A stretch of 26,074 bases of DNA from an uncultured Anaerotignum sp. (lineage in GTDB: Bacteria > Bacillota > Clostridia > Lachnospirales > Anaerotignaceae): the NCBI RefSeq assembly GCF_934277605.1, contig NZ_CAKQVD010000025.1, forward strand, positions 1 to 26,074, read 5' to 3'. Position numbers and translations under genes: made by a program. The number at the start of each line of letters is the position of its first letter. Position 1 is the stretch's first letter. The notes under the pieces were generated by a model. It had not been told where the DNA came from and ran no database searches. It saw only the letters and a program-made list of their open reading frames with translations. Positions 1 to 6,949 of the stretch are shown here, piece by piece.

Positions 1-3
1 CAT

Positions 4-86
4 TTGGGAAACTACTTACCGCCCAAGAAGGGGCGGCAGGCGAAGCCTGCTTTGCGTAGCAAAGTAATGAACAGTTTATTTCCCAA
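4..86. repeat. multi-hairpin palindromic element (left edge)
   Basis: An outer inverted repeat, TTGGGAAA (4-11) with TTTCCCAA (79-86), encloses three abutting perfect hairpins. These are CCGCCC/GGGCGG (19-24 and 31-36, loop AAGAAG), GCAGGC/GCCTGC (36-41 and 45-50, loop GAA) and CTTTGC/GCAAAG (50-55 and 59-64, loop GTA). The layout is cloverleaf-like and non-coding. A comparable layout occurs at the right edge of the window (25990-26065). It could be a dispersed palindromic repeat, the hairpin end of a small mobile element, or a structured RNA. I do not recognise the family. Confidence 0.55.
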
Positions 87-125
87 GCCCTTCCGCTGCC
101 TCAAAACTACTTTGTCTACAGTCTG

Positions 126-157
126 ACGGCGTATCCATCGGATACGCCGTTTTTGTG
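126..157 (+). terminator. rho-independent terminator of a gene upstream of the window
   Basis: A perfect 11-bp stem, ACGGCGTATCC (126-136) with GGATACGCCGT (140-150), has an ATC loop and is followed by TTTTTGTGTCTTTTTTT. The T-run lies on the plus-strand side only, so it ends transcription arriving from the left. The minus-strand lipoprotein gene ending at 165 runs into the same stem from the other side, but without a T-run. Confidence 0.85.
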
Positions 158-164
158 TCTTTTT

Positions 165-1196
165 TTATTTGGTTGCTTTTTGCAGCATGGTTTCTGTGGT
201 TTCCATATAGTAGGAAGCATCCTGCATACCTTCTACCTTAAAATCAAGGGGCCTTCCCTTGCTGTCTACGAAGATTGTGGTCGGCAAGCCCTTGAGGTTG
301 CTTGTAATCCAAGAGGCAAGGTTTTGGTCGGGCATAACGCCGGTAAAGGTTACGCCTGCTTTTTTATAAGCATCGGCGGCGATTTTTTCTGCCTTCTGCC
401 CGGGGGTATCAATGATGACCTGCACAAAGTTGACATTGGGGTGCTTCTTTTTCAGGCTCTTATAAAAGCTTTGCAGGGTATCCAATTCGTTGATGTTATC
501 CTCCTCGCAATAGCTTGCCCAGAAGTTTACCACCGTCATATCATAGTCATAGAAAAGGGCGGAGGTAACGGAATCGCCGTCAAGGGTATTGGAAATGAAG
601 TTCAGATATTTTCCGTTTTCCTCGGCTTCCGCCTTTACGGCCTCCTCATCCGGCAGGGAAATTTCAATGCTCTCACGCAGCTCGGGGAGATAGGTTTCCA
701 GTTCACGATAGGTTTTTTGTGCATCCTCGGAGAAGTGGTCAATGCCATCTGCATAATCGGTCAGGAAGAAGAATTGGAAATCCCCCTTTATGCCGATTTT
801 TTCCACGCTTTTGAAGAAGCTCAGCTCCTCCTTCACTTCATCTGTTTCCAGCTTTTCGGTGCGCACCACAAGCATTTCCACGAGGGGGGTCATCAATTCC
901 TCAACGGCAATGGTGGATTCGGTATCGTTGAGCGGCTCCATGTTTTCATCCGGTGCATAGTTATACTGAACCTTTGCATAGATATTACCTTCCGCCTTTA
1001 GATAGGATACGGGAATCAGGTTGGCATTTTCCGTAGTTACCCAAGCCTCCGGAATGGTGTAGGAAAGGCCGCATTTTGGCAGATTAAATTCTGTTTGCAC
1101 CTCCTGCTGTGGCTCATCGGCTGTTTCGTTTTTGCCGCAGGCCGCAGAGCCAAGGAGCAGAATGGCCGCCAAAAGCAAAGCAAGCTTCTTTTTCAT
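165..1196 (-). CDS. lipoprotein with C-terminal TlpA-like thioredoxin fold, second active-site Cys missing
   Basis: 343 aa. A basic N-terminus and hydrophobic stretch end at GSAAC, giving a lipid-anchored Cys20, so the protein should sit on the outer face of the membrane. Residues 35-180 form a region opening with GLSYTIPEAW, which by eye resembles PsbP/DcrB-like lipoprotein domains (weak call). Residues 195-343 have the TlpA/ResA thioredoxin layout: VVNFWASYC with Cys230, then E-E-D, and GLPTT with the expected cis-Pro305. The usual WCxxC is therefore CEED, so a dithiol-disulfide exchange is not possible with this site alone. The start is supported by an AGGAGGT site on the minus strand just upstream of 1196. 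It is divergent from the two-component system at 1431 and has its own promoter. A role in redox sensing, binding or monothiol chemistry is inference only. Confidence 0.8.
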   Translation of the reverse strand: MKKKLALLLAAILLLGSAACGKNETADEPQQEVQTEFNLPKCGLSYTIPEAWVTTENANLIPVSYLKAEGNIYAKVQYNYAPDENMEPLNDTESTIAVEELMTPLVEMLVVRTEKLETDEVKEELSFFKSVEKIGIKGDFQFFFLTDYADGIDHFSEDAQKTYRELETYLPELRESIEISLPDEEAVKAEAEENGKYLNFISNTLDGDSVTSALFYDYDMTVVNFWASYCEEDNINELDTLQSFYKSLKKKHPNVNFVQVIIDTPGQKAEKIAADAYKKAGVTFTGVMPDQNLASWITSNLKGLPTTIFVDSKGRPLDFKVEGMQDASYYMETTETMLQKATK

Positions 1197-1238
1197 ATTT
1201 TAAAACCTCCTGTATTCTTTTTTTATGATTCGGATAAT

Positions 1239-1267
1239 ATTATAACGAAAAATTTTTTTCTCTGCAA
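1239..1267 (-). promoter_or_regulatory. promoter of the TlpA-like lipoprotein gene
   Basis: On the minus strand, TTGCAG (1267-1262) is followed after 17 bp by TATAAT (1244-1239), about 45 bp upstream of the start codon. This is close to the housekeeping sigma consensus. Confidence 0.75.
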
Positions 1268-1341
1268 CCGCACAGGAAAAAGAATCTCTAAAAATAGGAG
1301 ACATTTTTTTATTTTAATGCTTTTTTAATGTGTTTTGAAGC

Positions 1342-1380
1342 TGTCTTTAAGACAAAAAAAGCATACTAAGGCAAGACAAA
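1342..1380 (+). promoter_or_regulatory. candidate operator: inverted and direct AAGACA repeats
   Basis: TGTCTT (1342-1347) and AAGACA (1349-1354) form a 6-bp-arm inverted repeat around one base. AAGACAAA occurs at 1349-1356 and again at 1373-1380, where its first six bases form the -35 box of the response-regulator gene. Repeats at this place fit an autoregulatory site for the OmpR-type regulator. Binding is inferred. Confidence 0.4.
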
Positions 1381-1401
1381 TGAAAAAAGAATTGTTATAC
1401 T
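1373..1401 (+). promoter_or_regulatory. promoter of the two-component operon
   Basis: AAGACA (1373-1378) lies 17 bp upstream of TATACT (1396-1401). The start codon of the response regulator follows about 30 bp later, after AAAGGAAGTGGG. Confidence 0.6.
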
Positions 1402-1430
1402 GAAGGAAAAGGGCGAAAGGAAGTGGGAAA

Positions 1431-2117
1431 ATGGAACGGAAAAGGATTCTTTTGATTGAGGATGAGGTTAAGCTGGCACGCTTTGTGGAGCTGGAATTGA
1501 AATATGAGGGCTATGATGTGACCACCTGCCATGACGGCAGGACGGGCATGGATTTGATTACCAAGGAGGATTTTGACATGATTCTTCTGGATTTGATGCT
1601 GCCCGGCTTGACGGGAATCGAGATTTGCCGCAGGGTGCGGAGGTTTTCGCAGGTGCCGATTTTAATGCTGACGGCGAAGGATGAGGTTATGGACAAGGTT
1701 GCAGGGCTGGACAGCGGTGCGGATGATTATTTGACAAAGCCATTTGCCATTGAGGAACTGCTTGCAAGGATGCGTGTCGCCTTCAAGCATTTTGAGGGCA
1801 GCAATACCGCAAAGAAAACCATTTTGCAGGTGCAGGATTTGGAGATTGACACCGAAAAGCGCATGGTTACGGTTAGCGGTAAGGTGGTCGATTTGACAAA
1901 GAAGGAATATGAGCTTTTGACCTATCTGGTGCAGAACAAAAATATCGTTTTGACAAGAGAGCAGATTTTGAACGAGGTTTGGGGCTACAGCTATATCGGG
2001 GAAACGAATGTGGTGGATGTATATATTCGCTATTTGCGTGCGAAAATTGATGAGGCCTTTGGGAAAAAATACATTCTGACCATTCGAGGAGTAGGATATT
2101 ATGTCAAGGAAGAATAA
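1431..2117 (+). CDS. OmpR/PhoB-family response regulator
   Basis: 228 aa, the usual length for this family. The N-terminal receiver domain (residues 5-118) has the acidic pair E10/D11, the phosphoacceptor Asp54 in LLDLMLPG, Thr81 in MLTAKD and Lys103 in LTKPF. The C-terminal winged-helix DNA-binding domain (about 130-226) contains LTKKEYELLTYL and the terminal TIRGVGYYV, typical of OmpR/PhoB regulators. It is the first gene of an operon with the histidine kinase, which starts inside its last codons, so the two are almost certainly cognate partners. The signal and regulon are unknown. Candidates for control are its own promoter and the flanking lipoprotein genes. The kinase lacks features that would point to a named system. 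Confidence 0.95.
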   Translation: MERKRILLIEDEVKLARFVELELKYEGYDVTTCHDGRTGMDLITKEDFDMILLDLMLPGLTGIEICRRVRRFSQVPILMLTAKDEVMDKVAGLDSGADDYLTKPFAIEELLARMRVAFKHFEGSNTAKKTILQVQDLEIDTEKRMVTVSGKVVDLTKKEYELLTYLVQNKNIVLTREQILNEVWGYSYIGETNVVDVYIRYLRAKIDEAFGKKYILTIRGVGYYVKEE

Positions 2118-3624
2118 AAGCTGGATGAACGGGATTCGGCACATGGCGATTGCAAAGAGAATCACGCTTTTATACGGTGGGATTTTTTCGTTATCCCTGC
2201 TGTGTATCAGCGGGTTTTTGATGCTGAATATTTCCGGCCTGCAGCAAAACGAAATGCGCAGAGAATTGCAGGAAAGCATGGAGCAGGTGCAGGAGCTTTT
2301 GCAGACGGAGGAGGATGCCTTGAGTGACGAGAGGCTGACGGAGCTGCTGGATGATAAATATGTGGAGGTCAGCATTTACAGCATGAAGGAAAACAAAACC
2401 TACAACAGCTTTGTGGGAGAGATGCCGCCGTTTTTATTCCATCCGGGCAGGGAGCCCTTGGAGCAGCAAAAGCCGCAGAGAAACGGCGAAAAGCTGCCGT
2501 TTATCAGAGAAAATGATTTATACCGAAAGGGCTATCAAATCAATGTGCGGCGGGAAAAAGAAGGCGGCAATATGGAATATATTTTGGAAAACAGCACAGA
2601 CCAGCAGTTTATGCTTTTGACAAACCGCTTTGCAACCGCAACGGATTCCTATCAGATTCAGGTGTTCAAAATGATGGGGAACAATGCCTATATCATGCGG
2701 AGCTTTTTCGCAAAGCTGCTGTTTGTGGATATTCTGGGGATTTGCTGTGCCTTTTTCATCGGGAAATACATCAGTGGGCGTATGCTGCGCCCGGTGGATG
2801 CCATTCGTTCTGCGGCGGAGCGAATTTCCATTGAGGACTTAAGCCAACGCATTTCTACGGAGGGGCCGGAGGATGAAATGAAGGAGCTGACGATTACGTT
2901 CAACTCCATGATTGACCGCTTGGAAAGCGCATTTCAGCGGCAGAATCAGTTTATTTCGGATGCCTCGCATGAGCTGCGGACACCGATTGCCGTCATTCAG
3001 GGCTATGCCAACCTGATTAACCGTTGGGGCAAGAGCGATCCTGAGATTTTGCAGGAATCCATTGATTCTATTTTGACCGAAACCGACCACATGAGCGCCT
3101 TGATTCGCCAGCTGCTTTTTCTTGCCAAGAGCGACAGAAATAAGCACCAGGTAAACAAGGCAAGAGTTTCCTTGAATGAGATTGCGGCGGAGCTGGTGCG
3201 TGAGATGGAGCTGCTGCAGGAGGACAGAACCATCACCTTTACGGCAGAGGGCGATGTGGAGATTTTTGCGGAATATGATTTGATGAAGCAGCTTTTGTGG
3301 ATTCATGGGGAGAATGCCTTGAAATATTCCCCGCAGGGCAGTGAGATTGCGGTGCGGGTTTGGAAGGACGCAGATTTCGGCTATGTTTCTGTGCGGGACC
3401 ATGGCGCAGGGATTGCCGAGGAGGACTTACATAAGATTTTTGACCGCTTTTATCGTGCGGATAAATCCAGAAGCAAGGAAATTTCGGGGACAGGCTTGGG
3501 CCTTGCCATTGCCCGTTGGATTGTGGACTGCCACGCAGGAGAGATTTTGGTGGAAAGCAGGCAGGGCGAGGGAACGGTGTTTACGGATAAGCTTCCGCTG
3601 TTTTCCGCAGAAGGCAAGCAATAA
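2101..3624 (+). CDS. HAMP-containing sensor histidine kinase
   Basis: 507 aa inner-membrane kinase. TM1 is at about residues 22-44, an extracytoplasmic sensor region spans about 45-200, and TM2 is at about 204-221. A HAMP linker (about 222-275) leads to a HisKA domain with the phosphorylated His290 in SDASHELRTP. The HATPase_c domain has the N-box HGENALKYS (Asn405), G1 box DHGAGIAEED and G2 box GTGLGLAIA. The ATG overlaps the end of the response regulator by 17 nt and is preceded by GAGGAG, so translation is probably coupled. The sensor region is not a recognised domain. Charged segments and lack of Cys pairs give no ligand clue. A terminator follows directly, closing the operon. Confidence 0.95.
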   Translation: MSRKNKSWMNGIRHMAIAKRITLLYGGIFSLSLLCISGFLMLNISGLQQNEMRRELQESMEQVQELLQTEEDALSDERLTELLDDKYVEVSIYSMKENKTYNSFVGEMPPFLFHPGREPLEQQKPQRNGEKLPFIRENDLYRKGYQINVRREKEGGNMEYILENSTDQQFMLLTNRFATATDSYQIQVFKMMGNNAYIMRSFFAKLLFVDILGICCAFFIGKYISGRMLRPVDAIRSAAERISIEDLSQRISTEGPEDEMKELTITFNSMIDRLESAFQRQNQFISDASHELRTPIAVIQGYANLINRWGKSDPEILQESIDSILTETDHMSALIRQLLFLAKSDRNKHQVNKARVSLNEIAAELVREMELLQEDRTITFTAEGDVEIFAEYDLMKQLLWIHGENALKYSPQGSEIAVRVWKDADFGYVSVRDHGAGIAEEDLHKIFDRFYRADKSRSKEISGTGLGLAIARWIVDCHAGEILVESRQGEGTVFTDKLPLFSAEGKQ

Positions 3625-3636
3625 AGAAAGGCAAAG

Positions 3637-3663
3637 GGAGTATTCTTAGGATACTCCTTTTTT
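3637..3663 (+). terminator. rho-independent terminator after the histidine kinase
   Basis: GGAGTAT (3637-3643) pairs with ATACTCC (3651-3657), followed by a run of six T. Confidence 0.85.
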
Positions 3664-3706
3664 GGTGCGAAAATTATAAGAAAATCTTAATTTTTTTTCT
3701 GCGTTC

Positions 3707-3735
3707 TTGTGCGGGAGGAGAGAAACAGGTATAAT
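3707..3735 (+). promoter_or_regulatory. promoter of the stalk-domain lipoprotein gene
   Basis: TTGTGC (3707-3712), 17 bp, then TATAAT (3730-3735). The promoter lies downstream of a possible GTG start at 3709, which argues that the gene starts at the later ATG (3784). Confidence 0.75.
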
Positions 3736-3783
3736 ATGAGAAAGGCAAAACAAAAAAGAGGAAGAAAAGGGAGGCGTTTATTT

Positions 3784-5295
3784 ATGAAAAAGAAATTGGC
3801 GGCACTGCTTTGCGGCGTGATGTGCGCGGGAGCGTTTACGGGCTGCTCTACAACCGAATTGGGTTATCTCAACATGGGCAGAGAAATGCTGGATACCATG
3901 CAGAGCTGCAAGGTGACAGGCACGATGCAGGCAGATGTGGACTTTGATGCACTGGAGGGCTTCATGGTTGATGTTGCAAAAGCAACAGGTGCAAACGAAG
4001 CGGCTTCCGTGGGAGAGCTGCCGGATGGCAAAAAATCCATGAAGATTGTGTATGATATGAACATGGATTTGCAAAAGCTGAATTATGATATGTCCTTTGA
4101 TGTGAAATATGAGGGCAAGGAATATGATTTGGGTACGGTTTATTACAGCCTGACGGACGGCGTTGTGCTGACCACAGATACCCTTTTGGGCGCATATCAG
4201 TTGGCAGGTGCCATGGATGAGAAGGACAGCTATGTGTTCAGTGAGGCATTTGCAAGGGATTTCAAGTCTGCTGTGGGGCAGGGAAAATATGTCACACTGC
4301 TTTCTGGCGAGGACATGACAGGGGTAGACATGAGCCTTTTGCCCGAAAACAGCTTTGGCGATTTGTATGATGCTGCGTTTACCTTCTATGAGGAGGTTTT
4401 CAAGGGCTTTGAAACAGGCATGATAAAGAAGATTGACGGCGGCTATGAATGTAAGGCGGACGGACAGGCGGTTGCACAGCTTTTGATTCAAGTGCTTGAT
4501 TTTATCGGCAAGAATCCCGAGCAGGTGCTGAATGCAACGGAGAATTACCTGATGGCGGCAATGAACAGCACAGGTGTTTCCGCAGAGGAAAAGGCACAGC
4601 TGCAGGAAGCTTTTGCGGAGCTGAAGGCCTCTCAGGAGGATTTTGTGGATGCGGCAGGCGATATGAGCGCTATGCTGAAGGAAATTGTGAAGGAGCCAAG
4701 CATGGCTATGCTGCTGAACAGCTTTAGCTATGTGGCACAGACAAAGAAAATTACGGACGGATATCATTCCACAGCAAGCTATACAGTGGCTTATAAAGGG
4801 AAGAATGTGGCAAAGCTGACAACAGATTCCACAACGAAAAAAGCGGCGGTAGCGGTAGCTGTGCCAAAGGGCAATGTGACATTGGAAGATTTGCAGGGCA
4901 AGGTGAAGGCAGTGGAAAACAGATATAACCCCGTTTCCGATTTGACAATGACTTGGGGCCATTACGGCGACAATGAAGGCGCAAGCCTGAGTGCAAGCAG
5001 AAAGAACGGCAATGCATATTTTACAGGGGACTTTGATTACACCGATTTGGTTGTGAAAAACGGCAGAGCATATCTTCCCTTGCGTGCAGTCTGCGATATG
5101 CTTGGCGAGGAGGTTGGCTGGGAAAATGCCACAAAAACGCCTTATGTGATGCACAATGGCAATCGTGTGGAAATGAAGGGGCTTTTGCAGGACGGCACAG
5201 CCTTTGTGGGTGTCAGAGCCTTTGAAAAGCTTGGCTATACCGTAACCTATACACCTTCCGCAGAGGGTGTGAAAACAGTGAAGCTTGCAAAATAA
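3784..5295 (+). CDS. lipoprotein with C-terminal stalk (copper amine oxidase N-like) domain
   Basis: 503 aa from ATG 3784, chosen because GGGAGGCG lies 8-9 nt upstream and the promoter -10 box is at 3730. The signal sequence KKKLAALLCGVMCAGAFTGC places the lipidated Cys at 21. Residues about 25-390 are a large region I do not recognise. It has lipoprotein-like two-domain character, with repeated V-Y-D-M and V-K-Y-E-G-K strands resembling LppX/LolA-type beta sheets, plus a helical middle. The last 100 residues look like the Cu_amine_oxidN1 stalk domain: GRAYLPLRAVCDMLG, then DGTAFVGVRAFEKLGY. That fold is common in surface proteins of Clostridia and does not imply copper or amine oxidase activity. 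The gene is a single transcription unit between the two-component operon and a bidirectional terminator. Substrate and role are unknown. Confidence 0.8.
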   Translation: MKKKLAALLCGVMCAGAFTGCSTTELGYLNMGREMLDTMQSCKVTGTMQADVDFDALEGFMVDVAKATGANEAASVGELPDGKKSMKIVYDMNMDLQKLNYDMSFDVKYEGKEYDLGTVYYSLTDGVVLTTDTLLGAYQLAGAMDEKDSYVFSEAFARDFKSAVGQGKYVTLLSGEDMTGVDMSLLPENSFGDLYDAAFTFYEEVFKGFETGMIKKIDGGYECKADGQAVAQLLIQVLDFIGKNPEQVLNATENYLMAAMNSTGVSAEEKAQLQEAFAELKASQEDFVDAAGDMSAMLKEIVKEPSMAMLLNSFSYVAQTKKITDGYHSTASYTVAYKGKNVAKLTTDSTTKKAAVAVAVPKGNVTLEDLQGKVKAVENRYNPVSDLTMTWGHYGDNEGASLSASRKNGNAYFTGDFDYTDLVVKNGRAYLPLRAVCDMLGEEVGWENATKTPYVMHNGNRVEMKGLLQDGTAFVGVRAFEKLGYTVTYTPSAEGVKTVKLAK

Positions 5296-5320
5296 AGCAA
5301 AAAAAGCAGGCTGAAGGCAG

Positions 5321-5365
5321 AAAAAAGCAAGAAATCCTTTTATAGCGGGAGTTCTTGCTTTTTTT
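5321..5365. terminator. bidirectional terminator between convergent genes
   Basis: AAAAAAGCAAGAA (5321-5333) pairs with TTCTTGCTTTTTT (5352-5364). The A-run on one side and T-run on the other can terminate both the stalk-domain lipoprotein gene (plus) and the PHP gene (minus, ending at 5411). Confidence 0.8.
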
Positions 5366-5410
5366 GTATGCAAACGGATTATTTTCTGATTCGGAATGGA
5401 AAGCCCTTTT

Positions 5411-6259
5411 TTACTGTGTGCGCTGCTTTAATTTTTCCCAGAAGGCATAGGGGATGGCGAGGCCGCCCTTTCCGCTGCCCAAGTGAATATCGGGTTTGTT
5501 TTTTCCGTGAAAATCACTGCCGCCGGAGAAAAGCAGACCGAGACGCTCGGCAAGGGCGGAGATTTGCTTTTCCTGCTCCGAGGTATAGGTGGAATATTGA
5601 CATTCCATGCCATCCAGACCATAGGAAATCAGCTCCTTGCAAAGCGTTTCCAGCTGTGCCATATCCAAGCCATACAGTGTGGGGTGCGCCAGAACGGCAG
5701 CACCGCCTGCCGCCTTGATGGTTTCAATGCAGAGCCGAGGGGAGAGAAATTCCCGTTCCACATAGCCGGGCAGCCCGGGGGAGATATAGCGGGAAAAGGC
5801 ATCGGATTTCTTTTTGATATAGCCCTTTTCCAAAAGGACATTGGCAAAATGCGCCCGTGTGATGATTTCGCCGCCTGCGTTTGCCGCAACCTCCTCTAAG
5901 GTTAGGTGCAGGCCGATGGAGGAAAGCTTTTCGCACATTTTCCGATTGCGCAGCTCTCTGCTTTTTTGTATGGCTTCCATGCGGCGCAGCAGGGCGGGAT
6001 GATTCGGATGGATGCCTAAGCCGACAATATGAATTTCGGGGCGGCAGAAATGCTCCCAAAGGGCTGCAAATTCAATGCCGGCAATGGCTTCAATGCCGAA
6101 GGCGGCAGATTGAAATTCCGCCAAGCCGTCAATGGTATCATGGTCGGTCAGGGCAACGGCGGAAAGACCGATTTTTTGCGCCAGCTCTGCCACCTCCTGC
6201 GGAGAGAGCGTGCCATCCGAGGCGGTGGAATGGCAATGCAAATCAACAAAACCTTTCAT
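5411..6259 (-). CDS. PHP-domain phosphoesterase (RNase AM / nucleoside-3',5'-bisphosphate phosphatase type)
   Basis: 282 aa from the ATG at 6259, which has AAAGGAGG about 8 nt upstream. A longer in-frame reading to 6472 is rejected. The metal-binding PHP motifs are in order: DLHCHS (6-11), DHDT (39-42), AGIEF (60-64), the mid-protein His residues (HIVGLGIHP), VLAHP, and GGSDFHG near the C-terminus. This is the YciV/TrpH group, whose characterised members hydrolyse 3',5'-nucleoside bisphosphates and trim short RNAs from the 5' end in the cytoplasm. The gene is transcribed alone and divergently from the TIGR04086-like gene. Its leader carries an exact 13-bp tandem duplication. The family assignment is firm; the exact substrate is inferred. 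Confidence 0.9.
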   Translation of the reverse strand: MKGFVDLHCHSTASDGTLSPQEVAELAQKIGLSAVALTDHDTIDGLAEFQSAAFGIEAIAGIEFAALWEHFCRPEIHIVGLGIHPNHPALLRRMEAIQKSRELRNRKMCEKLSSIGLHLTLEEVAANAGGEIITRAHFANVLLEKGYIKKKSDAFSRYISPGLPGYVEREFLSPRLCIETIKAAGGAAVLAHPTLYGLDMAQLETLCKELISYGLDGMECQYSTYTSEQEKQISALAERLGLLFSGGSDFHGKNKPDIHLGSGKGGLAIPYAFWEKLKQRTQ

Positions 6260-6270
6260 GCAAAGGCCTC

Positions 6271-6296
6271 CTTTCTGCTTACACTTTCTGCTTACA
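6271..6296. repeat. 13-bp perfect tandem duplication in the PHP gene leader
   Basis: CTTTCTGCTTACA occurs at 6271-6283 and again, directly abutting, at 6284-6296. It lies between the -10 box and the ribosome binding site of the minus-strand PHP gene, and the proximal copy abuts the AGGAGG. Confidence 0.9.
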
Positions 6297-6304
6297 GTAT
6301 AGCA
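6296..6304 (-). promoter_or_regulatory. extended -10 promoter of the PHP gene
   Basis: On the minus strand the sequence reads TGC-TATACT (TATACT at 6301-6296), an extended -10 element. No good -35 box lies at 16-18 bp. Confidence 0.5.
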
Positions 6305-6362
6305 TACTTTTCCAAAAAGCCCATAAGATAAAACCAAAGGAAAAGCGTTTGGATGTGATTTT

Positions 6363-6785
6363 TTGGAGAAGGAGAAAAGGAAAAAGGAAAAAAGAGGACG
6401 CCAAAGCAAAGAAAGGCAGGCGGGCGGCACTGCACTTTGTCTGCTGAGAGGAATGGGGATTGCCTTTGCCATTACCTGTATTCTTTTTATCGGCTTTGGG
6501 ATGATTTTAACCTATACTGCTGTTTCGGAGGAAAGGCTGCCCTTGGTTTCCTTGATTTGCACCGCACTTTCCGCAGCGGCGGCAGGCTATGATTGGGCGG
6601 CATGCAAAAGGAAACGGGGCTTGCTTTGGGGCGGCTTGGCAGGGCTGGTTTATACTGCCTTGCTTTATTTGATTACAAGCCTTGCGGCAGATTGCTTTAC
6701 GGTGCAGCCCTCCGGGCTGATGACCTTGGCGGTTGCCGTTGCGGCAGGTGTGATGGGCGGTATTTTGGGCGTAAACCGCAGATAA
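6363..6785 (+). CDS. small TIGR04086-like membrane protein
   Basis: 140 aa read from TTG 6363. About 30 very basic residues are followed by four hydrophobic segments (about 29-52, 58-75, 85-106 and 118-136), the last two rich in Gly/Ala (LLWGGLAGLVYTALLYL and VAVAAGVMGGILGV). Size, four-helix layout and position directly before secD match the TIGR04086 family of uncharacterised Clostridia membrane proteins. The start is uncertain: no good ribosome binding site precedes TTG 6363, and the in-frame ATG at 6453 has GAGAGGA only one base away and would trim the basic tail. In related genomes this family is often found near yajC and the SCIFF peptide/maturase genes. Neither is present here. Function unknown. 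Confidence 0.65.
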   Translation: MEKEKRKKEKRGRQSKERQAGGTALCLLRGMGIAFAITCILFIGFGMILTYTAVSEERLPLVSLICTALSAAAAGYDWAACKRKRGLLWGGLAGLVYTALLYLITSLAADCFTVQPSGLMTLAVAVAAGVMGGILGVNRR

Positions 6786-6808
6786 TCCCACGGAATTAGA
6801 AAATAAAC

Positions 6809-6836
6809 TTGCAAATCCATCATTTTATGCTAAAAT
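6809..6836 (+). promoter_or_regulatory. promoter of the secD leader
   Basis: TTGCAA (6809-6814), 16 bp, then TAAAAT (6831-6836), preceded by TGC, an extended -10. Transcription would begin near 6843, about 105 nt before secD and just ahead of a terminator-like hairpin. Confidence 0.7.
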
Positions 6837-6857
6837 AAATTTTGTGATAAACGGAAT

Positions 6858-6913
6858 AAAGGGGCATGGATCCTTCCGCAGACATAGAAAGAGGAAAGAT
6901 TCATCCCTTTTTT
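6858..6913 (+). terminator. terminator-like hairpin in the secD leader (candidate attenuator)
   Basis: AAAGGG (6858-6863) pairs with CCCTTT (6905-6910). The arms continue as ATGGATCCTTCC against GGAAAGATTCAT, with a two-base bulge, a wobble pair and one mismatch. A run of six T (6908-6913) follows. It lies between the secD promoter and the secD ribosome binding site, so it may stop the upstream gene's transcript, attenuate secDF, or do both. Confidence 0.55.
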
Positions 6914-6949
6914 GCGTAAAAAACAAAAGGAAAGGACGGAGGAAAAAAG

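Noticed and set aside
153..1001. Long plus-strand reading frame opposite the TlpA-like gene
   Set aside because: It has no ribosome binding site, begins at the T-run of a terminator, and is the antisense shadow of a gene with clear lipoprotein and thioredoxin-fold signatures.
6260..6472. N-terminal extension of the PHP gene
   Set aside because: The extension crosses the promoter, the tandem repeat and the ribosome binding site, and overlaps the divergent gene; the PHP fold starts right at the later ATG.
6786..6949. Possible SCIFF peptide or YajC gene between the TIGR04086-like gene and secD
   Set aside because: No Cys-rich or small membrane reading frame is present; the stretch is a promoter and hairpin leader.
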